Below are positions 24,338 through 32,331 of a stretch of 64,000 nt of DNA, in pieces. Origin of the DNA: Lewinellaceae bacterium (GTDB taxonomy: Bacteria > Bacteroidota > Bacteroidia > Chitinophagales > Saprospiraceae). Location: contig JACJXW010000006.1 of assembly GCA_020636405.1 (NCBI GenBank), positions 186,001 through 250,000 on the forward strand, read 5' to 3'. Position 1 is the first letter of the stretch, and every line of letters starts with the position of its first letter. Under the pieces are notes generated by a model. It was not told the DNA's origin and made no database searches. It worked only from the letters and a program-made list of their open reading frames with translations. The position numbers and the translations under genes were made by a program.

Positions 24338-27211
24338 CTTCACCTCCAAATCCATCTCCACTTTTTCCCCGCCTTTTTCCACCACTACTTTGTACTTGCC
24401 CTTATACAGATACACTTTCCCATCGTCCGCCGCCTTCACGTTCGCCGGCTTCTCCTCCTCCTTCCGGTCCTTATTCAGCAGCTTATTGTACTCCGCCAGA
24501 TTTTTCCCGCTGATGGTTAAATCATACGGAAGGTAGTTCAGGCCTTTCACACAATCTGCCTCGAAGGATTGCAACAGCAGGTCTTTACCGGTAAAAAGGG
24601 ACACCTTGGCCTTTCCCGGGCTGTTGGTGTAGATCGGTAGCTTCACTTCCGGTGGATCCGGTTTCCACCAGGAATCCGTTCTGCCCCAGCGGGAACTGTA
24701 ACGGACGGGTGTGGGGGAGAAGGCGTGCAGGGCTTTGGCCAGCACTTCTTCGGTGAGTTGCTGAAGCTCCTTAACGCTGGCGATGTAAATAGACCGCCCA
24801 TGTGTTCCCACCACCAGGTCCTTTTCCCGCGGATGAACCACCAGGTCATGTACCGGAGTTGCAGGCAGGTGGTTGTTGAGTTGCATGAAGGAGGCGCCCC
24901 GGTCGAGGGAAACATAGAGGGCGTGGTCGGTACCGACGTAGAGGAGGCCCGGGTTTTCCGGGTCTTCTTTGATCACGTTAACCGGCTCCAGGGGCAGGTC
25001 TGTGCCGATGGCGGACCAACTCTGCCCGTAGTCTTCAGAAACGTAAAGGTAGGGCGTGAAGTCATCCCAGCGATAGCAGTTGAGAGCGGCGTAGACGCGC
25101 CCTTTCTCGTGGCTGGAGGCCTGCACGCGGCTCACCCAGAGGTTTTCCGGCAGGCCGGCGCTGATGTTCGTCCAGCTGAAGCCTCCATCGCGGCTGACGT
25201 GCAGCAGGCCGTCGTCGGAGCCCGTGTAGAGCAGGCCGAACTGCAGGGGCGACTCGTGGATGCTGCTGAGGGTGCCGAATGGCACGTCTCCCTTCAGTCC
25301 GCCTTTGGTCAGGTCTCCGGATATCTCTTCGAAGTCCTTGCCCTGGTTGAGGGAGCGGAGCAGCTTGTTGGCGCCCATGTAGAGGATGTCGGGGTTGTGA
25401 GCGGACAAGTGGATGGGCGCCTGCCAGTTCCAGCGGTAGGGGCGCTCGCCCAACTCGGGCTTGGGAGTGATGTACTCCCGCTTGTTGGTGTGGGTATTGA
25501 TGCGGAAATAGTTACCAAACTGGAAGCCGGTATAGACGGTCTCGTTGTCGCGGGTATCGATGGCCACCTGCATGCCGTCGCCGCCCTGGATAGCGCGGTA
25601 GGGATACTGGCCGGAATCGTGCCAGTTGGTGCTCGCTTTGTAAGTGCTGGGCCCCATCCAGACGCCGTTGTCCTGCAGGCCGCCGTAGACGCGGTAGGGC
25701 TCGGCCATGTCGGTGGCGATGGCGTAGAACTGCCCTACAGCGGGCGTATTGCATTTGATCCAGCTTTTGCCATCGTCATAGGAGATGTTGACGCCGCCGT
25801 CGTTGCCCAGAATGAGGTGGCCGGGGCGTTTAGGGTTGATCCACAAGGCGTGGTGGTCTCCGTGAACATTGTCGCCGTTGATGTTTTCCCAGGTCTTGCC
25901 GCCGTCATCGGAGCGCAGGACGGGCACGCCCATGGTGAACAGCTTGTTGGCGTCGTAGGGCGCCACCCGGATCTGTCCGAAGTAGTAGCCGTAGGTATTG
26001 TATACCCGTTCGATCACCTTTTCGTGGGCCTTTTCCCAGGAGCCGCCGTCGGTGCTGCGGTACACTTCCAGGCCATAGACCGGGGAGTCGACCAGCAGAG
26101 CGTTGGCGTCTTCCACATATTCCACCAGGGCTTTGGGCTGGATCTCGCCGCTTTCCACCATTTTGCGGACTTTGGCCACATCATAGCGCTCCGGGAAGTC
26201 GAAGCGGCGGAGGTAATCTTTGAGGAGATAGGCTTCCAGTTTGAGGAAATCCTCTTTGCTCATATTGCGCAGCTCGTCTTTGGTGAGCTGATCTTCCTCC
26301 TCCTCTTTGGTGTAGCGCTCGTAGTTGTCGATAGCGGCGTAGAGGATGGTTTTGCCGTCCTGTTTGATGAGGTCCAGGCCGATCCGTCCGGCGAATTCGC
26401 CGGAGGGGAAGCTGCCTTTATCTTTGCTGATGTTGGCCCAGGTAGCACCGCCATCTGTGCTTTTGTAGATGGCCGAGCCTTCACCGGACTCTACGAAGTT
26501 CCAGGCGCGGCGCTCCCGCTCCCAGGTGGCGGCGTAGAGGGTGTTGGACTCATCGGGGTCGATGATCAGGTCGATGCCGCCGGTATTTTCATTGATGTAG
26601 AGGGTTTTTTCCCAGGTTTTGCCGCCGTCGGATGTCTTGAAGATGCCGCGCTCTTCGTTGGGGGAGTAGAGGTGGCCCAGGGCGGCTACCCAGGCTACGT
26701 CGGGGTTGCCGGGGTGGAGGACGACGCGCCCGATGTGGTGGGTTTCTGCCAGCCCCAGGTGCTGCCAGGTTTTACCGCCGTCAGTGCTTTTGTAGATCCC
26801 CACGCCGGCGTAGGAAGAGCGGCTGGAGTTGACCTCGCCCGTGCCTACCCAGATGGTATTGCGTTGCCAATCGACGGCGATGTCTCCGATGGTCATCACC
26901 ATTTCGTTGTCGAAGAGCGGTTCGAAGGAAGTACCGTTGTTTTCCGTCTTCCACAATCCCCCGGAGGCGTAGGCCACGTAAAAATGGCTGGGGTCCTCGG
27001 CCCATACGTCAAGGTCGGCCACCCGCCCGCTCATGATGGTGGGGCCGACATTGCGGAACTCAATGGCATTGGCAATGGACCGTTCGGCCAGGGCTTGCCG
27101 CTGCTGATAGCTGGCGATGCGCTCGGCGGCCGGCGTGGCAGGCGGGTTTTCGGGCTGGGCGTAAATGCCCAGGTTGAATAGCAGGAATGCGGTGGAGAGT
27201 AGTAGCCTCAT
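24335..27211 (-). CDS. Secreted BNR/Asp-box repeat protein (sortilin-like beta-propeller)
   Basis: A 958-residue protein with a signal peptide (LLLSTAFLLFNLGIYAQ). At least six Asp-box motifs of the form S-x-D-x-G-x-T-W are visible (KSTDGGKTWQ, KTSDGGKTWE, KSTDGGATWA, RSDDGGKTWE, SYDDGKSWI, SRDGGFSWTN), marking blades of two propellers over residues 45-820. The last 110 residues form a separate domain (SPTPVRYSSRWGRTDSWWKPDPPEVKLPIYTNSPGKAKVSLF onward), without a T9SS signal. Such proteins are often annotated as glycosyl hydrolases, but I see no catalytic residues. Probably periplasmic or surface exposed. Confidence 0.85.
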   Translation of the reverse strand: MRLLLSTAFLLFNLGIYAQPENPPATPAAERIASYQQRQALAERSIANAIEFRNVGPTIMSGRVADLDVWAEDPSHFYVAYASGGLWKTENNGTSFEPLFDNEMVMTIGDIAVDWQRNTIWVGTGEVNSSRSSYAGVGIYKSTDGGKTWQHLGLAETHHIGRVVLHPGNPDVAWVAALGHLYSPNEERGIFKTSDGGKTWEKTLYINENTGGIDLIIDPDESNTLYAATWERERRAWNFVESGEGSAIYKSTDGGATWANISKDKGSFPSGEFAGRIGLDLIKQDGKTILYAAIDNYERYTKEEEEDQLTKDELRNMSKEDFLKLEAYLLKDYLRRFDFPERYDVAKVRKMVESGEIQPKALVEYVEDANALLVDSPVYGLEVYRSTDGGSWEKAHEKVIERVYNTYGYYFGQIRVAPYDANKLFTMGVPVLRSDDGGKTWENINGDNVHGDHHALWINPKRPGHLILGNDGGVNISYDDGKSWIKCNTPAVGQFYAIATDMAEPYRVYGGLQDNGVWMGPSTYKASTNWHDSGQYPYRAIQGGDGMQVAIDTRDNETVYTGFQFGNYFRINTHTNKREYITPKPELGERPYRWNWQAPIHLSAHNPDILYMGANKLLRSLNQGKDFEEISGDLTKGGLKGDVPFGTLSSIHESPLQFGLLYTGSDDGLLHVSRDGGFSWTNISAGLPENLWVSRVQASSHEKGRVYAALNCYRWDDFTPYLYVSEDYGQSWSAIGTDLPLEPVNVIKEDPENPGLLYVGTDHALYVSLDRGASFMQLNNHLPATPVHDLVVHPREKDLVVGTHGRSIYIASVKELQQLTEEVLAKALHAFSPTPVRYSSRWGRTDSWWKPDPPEVKLPIYTNSPGKAKVSLFTGKDLLLQSFEADCVKGLNYLPYDLTISGKNLAEYNKLLNKDRKEEEKPANVKAADDGKVYLYKGKYKVVVEKGGEKVEMDLEVK

Positions 27212-27238
27212 TTTTTTGCTTTAAACATAGGGAATAAT

Positions 27239-27272
27239 GTGTAAAAGAGTGTAAGGGTGTGAGGGTGTAAAT
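27239..27272 (+). repeat. GTGTAA-type array, arm flanking the 27290..28213 gene
   Basis: GTGTAAAAGAGTGTAAGGGTG and further GTG words on the plus strand. It is the complement in kind of the C/A-rich array 28284-28353 on the other side of the gene, so a minus-strand transcript could pair the two arms around the gene. Confidence 0.7.
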
Positions 27273-27289
27273 GTTGGGGGATCTGATGT

Positions 27290-28213
27290 TTAGCTTTTTT
27301 CTGCCTTTGCCGGCGCCAGTAGTTTTCTTATAGCCTTGCCCAATTCGGAGGGTCGGTTCCAGTTTGGCGCTGCTTTCCGGAGTATCTTGCCGTTGGGGGC
27401 AAGGGTAAACAGCATTCCTTCGCGGCTGTACGGAGGAAAGCCCACATCGCCGGCCTGAGCTGCCTCGTGAAGAAGGCCCCATTCCTCTTCTACCAGCGAG
27501 GGTTTCGTTTTAAGCGTCTCTAAGAGCGTCTGAGATTTTGGGGGCATCAGGTAAATGGTTTTTTTCAGGAGGCCGGGGTGAGCATGGAGGTAGTCCATTT
27601 CCCAAATCGACCCGTCTGAGGTGGCGGGCAGCAGGAGAATCCCTTTGGCGTGCCGGGCGAGAATTTTCAGGTTTTCCTGCCATTGGCTGTCTTCCACCTC
27701 GAAACGGGCCGCTGCTGCCCGGGCTTCTCCTTTTCGGCCCAGGGCCAGGAAACGGTCCGGCTGCAAGGCCTTTCCCAGTATGGTTTCGAGGTTTTCCAGG
27801 GGGAGCATGGAGAATGGAACGATCGACTGGAAGCCCTCCAGCTCATCTTCGTCCTGGTATTTCAATTGTCCGCGCGGGATAAAAGGCCGGAGGTACAGAA
27901 AGAATGGAGGAGAGGCCTTTCCTCTTTTAGCCTGGGCCAGGATCTCTTCTTCGAGGCCCGCTTCCCGGGCTTCCTGTTGGGTTTCCCGGTAGGCATACTG
28001 AAGTAATTTGGCAAGAGAAACGACCACGATCAGGATGCCGACAATACCGGCAAAGTACTGGGCCGGGGTGAGTTCAATCCCCAGGGAAACTTTTAAAAAA
28101 CTTATACCTTTTTCTCTGGTGATTGCGACAATTATTCCCAGAAAGCTGAGCAGTATCCATACCAGCAGGGAGGCGTAGCCTCTGCCATAACCGTCTTCAT
28201 TTGGGGTAGCCAT
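27290..28213 (-). CDS. Membrane protein with a cytosolic TIR/SLOG-like domain, function unknown
   Basis: A 307-residue protein with two N-terminal membrane helices (residues 14-32 and 52-68), a charged linker, then a cytosolic domain. The domain starts PPFFLYLRPFIPRG near residue 103 and includes NLETILGKALQPDRFLALGRKGE near 139, DSQWQENLKILARHAKGILLLPATSDGSIWEMDYL near 176-208. This pattern recalls a widespread family of uncharacterised proteins with LYLRSF...IAIG.PGE...WE motifs, which may be nucleotide-binding Rossmann-like (TIR or SLOG type). I am not sure of that relation. The gene is flanked by complementary word arrays. A sensor or defence role is conceivable but unproven. Confidence 0.6.
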   Translation of the reverse strand: MATPNEDGYGRGYASLLVWILLSFLGIIVAITREKGISFLKVSLGIELTPAQYFAGIVGILIVVVSLAKLLQYAYRETQQEAREAGLEEEILAQAKRGKASPPFFLYLRPFIPRGQLKYQDEDELEGFQSIVPFSMLPLENLETILGKALQPDRFLALGRKGEARAAAARFEVEDSQWQENLKILARHAKGILLLPATSDGSIWEMDYLHAHPGLLKKTIYLMPPKSQTLLETLKTKPSLVEEEWGLLHEAAQAGDVGFPPYSREGMLFTLAPNGKILRKAAPNWNRPSELGKAIRKLLAPAKAEKS

Positions 28214-28283
28214 TTTTCATTTAATTTAAGCCTTTCCGGCGTTAAGAACAAGCCGGGCTATTCCGGGCGGAGACGGAGCGCCC

Positions 28284-28353
28284 TCCCCCATACACGAATG
28301 CACCCAAACACGAATGCACCCCAACACCTATACACTTTAGCACTTTTACACCT
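28284..28353 (-). repeat. GTGCATTCGTG/GTGTATAGG array at the stop of the GbsR-type gene
   Basis: On the minus strand it runs from the stop TAA (28346-28348) as AAGTGCTAAAGTGTATAGGTG, then two copies of GGGTGCATTCGTGT. The words match those after ccmF at 11659-11794. The complementary arm is at 27239-27272, beyond the next gene. Confidence 0.8.
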
Positions 28354-28834
28354 TGTCCTCCCGTTCCTCCCACTTCCGGATCATCAATTCTATCCCTTTG
28401 GCGATAAAATCCTGGAATTCAATAATCTCCTGCAGCCCTTCGTTGAATTCCAGGTATTCGCTTTCGCTTCGTTCTTCGAGCACCTTGTCCAGGAGCAGGC
28501 GCATCTGGCCCATTTGTAAGGTTTGCCGCTTGAGGTTTTGCAGCCAGTTGTCGGTATTGATGCGGAAATAGCGGCGGCGGTCCCCGCTGAAGGTCAGGTA
28601 ATCGACCGTGCCTTCGTTCATCAGGAAGTTGAGGGCGTTGCTGATGGAGCTTTTGCTGGCGCTGAGAAAGTCCCGGATCTGGTAAAAATCCTGATAAGGG
28701 GGCTCAGCGATGAGCAGAAAGCCCATCACCCGGGCGTTCATCGGAGATTGCCCCAGGCGTTCGAAGGCGATGCCCAGTTGTTCTACTTTGGCCTGGAGAA
28801 GGGCGTCCGGGCCGGGTTGTTCCTGCTTGGCCAT
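28346..28834 (-). CDS. GbsR/MarR-type transcriptional regulator
   Basis: A 162-residue protein. The winged-helix part lies at residues 20-95: PMNARVMGFLLIAEPPYQDFYQIRDFLSASKSSISNALNFLMNEGTVDYLTFSGDRRRYF, where residues 55-70 form the probable recognition helix and the arginine-rich turn the wing. A long C-terminal helical region supplies the dimer interface. GbsR-type regulators control transport or osmolyte genes; the target here is unknown. The perfect inverted repeat 42 bases upstream suggests autoregulation. The nearest downstream genes are the membrane protein and the BNR protein. Confidence 0.85.
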   Translation of the reverse strand: MAKQEQPGPDALLQAKVEQLGIAFERLGQSPMNARVMGFLLIAEPPYQDFYQIRDFLSASKSSISNALNFLMNEGTVDYLTFSGDRRRYFRINTDNWLQNLKRQTLQMGQMRLLLDKVLEERSESEYLEFNEGLQEIIEFQDFIAKGIELMIRKWEEREDKV

Positions 28835-28875
28835 GATCGTGGTTTTGGGTAAAAATAGCAGGAATTTTTGATTTA

Positions 28876-28902
28876 GTTCTTTTTAAATTGAACAAAAAGA
28901 AC
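28876..28902 (-). promoter_or_regulatory. Perfect inverted repeat upstream of the GbsR-type gene (probable operator)
   Basis: GTTCTTTTT (28876-28884), nine bases, AAAAAGAAC (28894-28902), perfectly complementary, 42-68 bases upstream of the regulator ATG. A further GAAC at 28890-28893 gives two alternative half-site spacings. Position and symmetry fit binding of a MarR-type dimer. Confidence 0.6.
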
Positions 28903-28934
28903 GTAGTAGGGGCTACTTTAATACATCCTCCCTC

Positions 28935-28973
28935 CCCAAAACAAAAACCGCCCGTAGCCGAAGCCCGAGCGGT
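28935..28973 (-). terminator. Intrinsic terminator for the DUF4252 operon
   Basis: On the minus strand ACCGCTCG, a cTTCGg-type loop region and CGGGCGGT form a GC-rich stem with one G-T pair, followed by TTTTTGTTTT. It lies about 115 bases past the last DUF4252 stop, in the correct orientation to end that operon before the GbsR-type gene. Confidence 0.75.
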
Positions 28974-29017
28974 GCAATCCAGAATCATACTATACTATAA
29001 TAACAATCTTGTTTTGA

Positions 29018-29091
29018 GGTTCGTTGATTCGTGCATTCGGGAATCAACGAATCCCGAATCAACGAATAACGAATAACGAATAACGAACCTA
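29018..29091 (-). repeat. GATTCG-type hairpin array at the stop of the third DUF4252 gene
   Basis: On the minus strand the stop TAG (29089-29091) runs into GTTCGTTATTCGTTATTCG and GATTCGGGATTCG units, then after a few bases a short complementary arm ending CAACGAACC. The outermost bases GGTTCGTT/AACGAACC pair perfectly. Confidence 0.8.
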
Positions 29092-29613
29092 AGCCCTCGG
29101 CACGTCCCCCTTCTTCTCCGGTAACTTTTCGAAGTGTTCCGCGCCGTCGATGTTGATGTTCAGGTCGTTGAGGTCGCTGAATTTGAGCAACCCCTCGAGG
29201 CTGAGCAGCACGAATTCCTCCTCCCCGTTGACCAGGAGCAGCACATCGGTGATGGTATCGCCCTTTTCGCGGATGTAAAAGCCGATATCCTGCTTTCCTT
29301 CCCGGATCTTGAGCAGCTCTTCAAAAGAACTCTGGCGGATATCTTTCAGCAGGTTCTTGTATTCTCCCGGGCTGACCAGGTTGCCTTCTTCCATAACCAG
29401 CACCCGCAGGTACGTGATCTTATCGAGCAGTTTCTTGGCCTGCTCGTCGTCGCCAAAACTGGAGGCGATCTCCAGAAGCCAACCTTGTAGTTTGACCTCC
29501 GTGACGTTCTCATATTGCTTGTACTTCTCGTAGAAATTGGCAATGGGCTTAGGCTGAGCAAAGGCAAATAGAGGCCCCAGCGCCAGCAAGGCTGACAGAA
29601 TGAAAGTTCTCAT
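29089..29613 (-). CDS. DUF4252 protein (third of three in the operon)
   Basis: A 174-residue secreted protein: signal peptide ending AFAQ (residue 19), then the DUF4252 pattern NFYEKYKQYENVTEVKLQGWLLEIASSF, ITYLRVLVMEEGN, FEELLKIREGKQDIGFYIREKGDTITDVLLLVNGEEEFVLLSLEGLL. Family members are periplasmic or membrane-attached, of unknown function, and are often encoded with ECF sigma factors, as here. It is clearly paralogous to the two genes upstream. There is no lipobox, unlike the middle paralogue. Confidence 0.85.
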   Translation of the reverse strand: MRTFILSALLALGPLFAFAQPKPIANFYEKYKQYENVTEVKLQGWLLEIASSFGDDEQAKKLLDKITYLRVLVMEEGNLVSPGEYKNLLKDIRQSSFEELLKIREGKQDIGFYIREKGDTITDVLLLVNGEEEFVLLSLEGLLKFSDLNDLNINIDGAEHFEKLPEKKGDVPRA

Positions 29614-29679
29614 ATTGTGTGTTTTGATGATGCTTGAAGAAATGGTTTAGTCGGATGGTGATTTGCTTACAAGAGCTTT

Positions 29680-29799
29680 AATTCGTGCATTCGTGCATTC
29701 GTGTATTCGTGTATTCGTGCATTCGTGCATTCGTGACAATAACGAATCCCGAATCCCGAATAACGAATAACGAATCCCGAATCCCGAATTAACGAACTA
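29680..29799 (-). repeat. Paired ATTCGTGY and GATTCGG arrays between two DUF4252 genes
   Basis: On the plus strand the left arm has seven ATTCGTG units whose eighth base runs C, C, T, T, C, C. The right arm has CGAAT units ending CC, CC, AA, AA, CC, CC before the stop complement at 29797-29799. The two arms pair through the five-base ATTCG/CGAAT core at each step with bulges between. Confidence 0.85.
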
Positions 29800-30381
29800 C
29801 GCCTGCGGGCTCTTCTTTGCCACGACGGGCTCTTCTCCTTCGCTTTCCTCCGGTGTTGGTTCGCGCTGGCCGGCCCCCTCGCTCTCCAGGATGGTGTTGA
29901 CCAGTTCGGAGAGGTCTTCGTACTTGAGCCGGGACTTCATGTCCATATAGACGAATTCGTCCTCATCGTTGACCAGGATGACCAGGTTGCGGAGCTTGTC
30001 TTTTCTCTCCCGCGAGAGGATATGGACGGTAGAGCTTCCTTCTTTGACCATGATCAGGTCTTCAAAGCCGCTGGTGCGGATGTGGCTGACAAAATCGCTG
30101 ACCTCTACGGCGGTGATCGGGTTATCGCCCTCGGTGGCCATGAAGCGGAGCTTTTTGACCTTGCGGGCCAACCGAAGGCCGGCCTTGGCCTCGGGGTCCT
30201 GAACCAGGCTCTGGGCGAGGCCGCCGCCCATCCAAACCAACCATCCCGGCACTTTGAAATTGGTAACCCCTTGTTTGTGCTTATGGGTGTGGTAGAACTG
30301 GGCTGTCGTCTTCGGCGAACTGCAGGAGGAAAGGCTTAAGGTAAAGAGCCCGAGGATTGCAATTATTATTATAGTACGCAT
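29797..30381 (-). CDS. DUF4252 lipoprotein (second of three)
   Basis: A 194-residue lipoprotein: LFTLSLSSC gives a lipobox with Cys20. The DUF4252 core follows (QFYHTHKHKQGVTNFKVPGWLVWMGGGLAQSL, KVKKLRFMATEGDN, FEDLIMVKEGSSTVHILSRERKDKLRNLVILVNDEDEFVYMDMKSRL), then an acidic, low-complexity tail (PTPEESEGEEPVVAKKSPQA). Cotranscribed with the sigma factor genes upstream. Role unknown; it may sense or buffer an envelope signal. Confidence 0.83.
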   Translation of the reverse strand: MRTIIIIAILGLFTLSLSSCSSPKTTAQFYHTHKHKQGVTNFKVPGWLVWMGGGLAQSLVQDPEAKAGLRLARKVKKLRFMATEGDNPITAVEVSDFVSHIRTSGFEDLIMVKEGSSTVHILSRERKDKLRNLVILVNDEDEFVYMDMKSRLKYEDLSELVNTILESEGAGQREPTPEESEGEEPVVAKKSPQA

Positions 30382-30425
30382 GATTCAAAAGGTTTCACGA
30401 TTGGGAATACAGGCCGCTTTTCCGG

Positions 30426-30974
30426 TTATTGCTTCTGTTCGTTTTTGGCCGGAGCCTCATTCTCATCGTCGAACTCGTTGATGAGTTTGGATACTTTGTC
30501 CAGGTCGATCTTACCGACAAAGCTCATCAGCACAAACTCGTCCGTCCCGCCGACGAGCAGCAGCAATTCGTTGATCATTTTGTTGCCGTCGTCTTTGATG
30601 AGGAAGTCTACGTTGGACTCATCCTTGTCGCGCACGGTCATCAGTACCTCGTATTCCTTGGTGTTGATCTTGGACTTGGCTTCCTTGTAGAAGCCGCTGG
30701 CGTTTTCTTCGGCTACCAGGATGCGGATGCCCTCGAGTTCGCTGGCCAGGTCGATGATGGCTTTGGTCTCGGCATCATCCATTTCCATGTTTTTAATGTC
30801 CAGTTTGCCGAACATGTTCAGCAATTTGGAGCTGATGTAGACCACCGTGAAGCGGTCGTCTTCCACGTATTGCTGGAAGTACTTATCAATGGCGCTCACA
30901 TTGGTAGACTGGGCGTAAGCAGAGGAAACGACGCCCAATAGCAGGGCAATGAAGAGGAATTTTAAATTTTTCAT
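30426..30974 (-). CDS. DUF4252 protein (first of three)
   Basis: A 182-residue secreted protein with a signal peptide ending AYAQ (residue 22). DUF4252 hallmarks are KYFQQYVEDDRFTVVYISSKLLNMF, LEGIRILVAEENA, YEVLMTVRDKDESNVDFLIKDDGNKMINELLLLVGGTDEFVLMSFVGKI. It lies 72 bases downstream of the probable anti-sigma gene on the same strand. The three paralogues share length and order of motifs but differ in their membrane anchoring. Confidence 0.85.
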   Translation of the reverse strand: MKNLKFLFIALLLGVVSSAYAQSTNVSAIDKYFQQYVEDDRFTVVYISSKLLNMFGKLDIKNMEMDDAETKAIIDLASELEGIRILVAEENASGFYKEAKSKINTKEYEVLMTVRDKDESNVDFLIKDDGNKMINELLLLVGGTDEFVLMSFVGKIDLDKVSKLINEFDDENEAPAKNEQKQ

Positions 30975-31046
30975 GACTTTCGTTTTTGATCGAGTGATTT
31001 AAAATGAGTGAATTAGCGATTACTGTTTAACCTGTGCACGTATGCA

Positions 31047-31553
31047 CTATTTAAAGTACTTCCCTACCTTCTTCAGCTTGTCCATCTCGTGGGCAGCGGT
31101 GGAGGTGCCCCGGTTGAGCTCGCTGCTGGCCTTTAACAGGGCAGTGCTGGTGAGGCGGAAGGCATCTTCGGGAGAATTGACCTCGTATTTCGACCAGTCG
31201 ATGCCAGCCTGTTGGGGCGCCTGGAGGGCGTCTTGGGTAATGTAAGCCCACCACAACCCGAAGCCGATCGCCAGGGCGGCGGCAATACGAAGAACCCACG
31301 AACGTACCCCCAGGTGGCGCACTTTTGCCTGTGGCCGGGCTGTTTCCAGTTTTTGGAGCAGCTTTTGGTCAAAGGCGGCGCCCAGTTCCAGGGTGCGTTC
31401 TTGTTCCAGATGCTGGAACAGAGGCTGATAGGGCTGGAGGGCTTCCGGCACCTCGGGGCGCTGGAAGTATTCCCGGAGCCGTCCTTCTTCCTGCAGGGAC
31501 GTTTCCCCCTCGAAGTATTTATCCAGCAGTTGTTCCATTACTTTATAGTCCAT
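31047..31553 (-). CDS. Probable anti-sigma factor, single-span membrane protein
   Basis: A 168-residue protein overlapping the sigma gene by 16 bases. The N-terminal 90 residues are cytosolic and helical (MEQLLDKYFEGETSLQEEGRLREYF, a pattern seen in Bacteroidota anti-sigma factors), one membrane helix follows (VLRIAAALAIGFGLWWAYI, near residue 90-106), then about 60 periplasmic residues. Position, overlap and topology suggest that it holds the ECF sigma factor at the membrane; no named domain is evident. Confidence 0.7.
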   Translation of the reverse strand: MDYKVMEQLLDKYFEGETSLQEEGRLREYFQRPEVPEALQPYQPLFQHLEQERTLELGAAFDQKLLQKLETARPQAKVRHLGVRSWVLRIAAALAIGFGLWWAYITQDALQAPQQAGIDWSKYEVNSPEDAFRLTSTALLKASSELNRGTSTAAHEMDKLKKVGKYFK

Positions 31554-32044
31554 AATTGCATTAGTTTCGAACGAATTTGTTTTCTGGCTCTGAAGATGTT
31601 GGTTTTCACCTGATTGAGCGGCATATCCAGGGTTTCGCAGATCTCCTGGTAGCTCATGCCTTCTATGTCGCGCAATTGCATGGCGATCTTCTGGTTGTCG
31701 GGTAGTTCTGCCATCAGCACTTTTACCTGGCCGACGGCGTCGTTGAGTTCTGCCTGTCTGCCGGGGCCGGGGCCTTCGTAACTGAGGGAGTAGGCTTTAT
31801 CAAGTTCTTCGGCCTGGTTGTAGCGCAGGCGCTTTTTGTCAATGGCCCGGTTTTTCGTCATCTGCATGCACCAGGCGTGGATGTTCTGAACTTTGTCCAT
31901 CTCGTCGCGCTGTTCCCATACTTTTATGAAGACTTCCTGTACGACGTCTTCTGCCTCTGCCGGGTTGGCGGTGATGCGCAACGCCATCCGGTAAAGCTTG
32001 TTCTTGATGGGTAATATGCTTTTTTTAAAATCTTCGAGGTTCAT
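31538..32044 (-). CDS. ECF RNA polymerase sigma factor
   Basis: A 168-residue sigma-70 family protein. Region 2 contains ALRITANPAEAEDVVQEVFIKVWEQRDEMDKVQNIHAWCMQMTKNRAIDKKR (residues 20-75) and region 4 AELPDNQKIAMQLRDIEGMSYQEICETLDMPLNQVKTNIFRARKQIR (near residues 112-160). It heads an operon with an overlapping probable anti-sigma gene and three DUF4252 genes. The start is divergent from the LptF/G-type gene, with 287 bases between. Confidence 0.93.
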   Translation of the reverse strand: MNLEDFKKSILPIKNKLYRMALRITANPAEAEDVVQEVFIKVWEQRDEMDKVQNIHAWCMQMTKNRAIDKKRLRYNQAEELDKAYSLSYEGPGPGRQAELNDAVGQVKVLMAELPDNQKIAMQLRDIEGMSYQEICETLDMPLNQVKTNIFRARKQIRSKLMQLWTIK

Positions 32045-32277
32045 GAATCAAAGTCGGAATTCGGATGATCTCTTGATTGAGCTTTTTCTTATCGGGTGTC
32101 AAAGGGGTGACGGCCCGAAAAAAATAAAGTTACAGCCCCTGGTAAAAAAAATCAGATTTTTTTGTTCCCGATAACCGGAACACCGGTTAACCCCACGAAA
32201 TCAAAGGCTGGTTAGGCGCCAAAAGTGAAGGAAGCGCTAAACCCGGCCGTTTCTTTAGTTGTATTATAATTTCAGCC

Positions 32278-32285
32278 TATCTTTG
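32278..32285 (+). promoter_or_regulatory. -7 box of the LptF/G-type gene
   Basis: TATCTTTG at 32278-32285 fits TAnnTTTG exactly; a weak -33 element (TTG at about 32260) lies 16 bases before. The start of transcription would be about 40 bases before the ATG at 32332. Confidence 0.5.
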
Positions 32286-32331
32286 GCGTTGAGAGCGAAG
32301 ACTTGAAACCGCAAAACCGCAAAGTGAGCTT

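Noticed and set aside
24725..27181. Plus-strand open frame of 818 codons opposite the BNR-repeat gene
   Set aside because: It is the antisense of a gene with clear Asp-box motifs and signal peptide; its own translation has no domain and a valine/glycine/aspartate-rich composition typical of antisense frames in GC-rich DNA.
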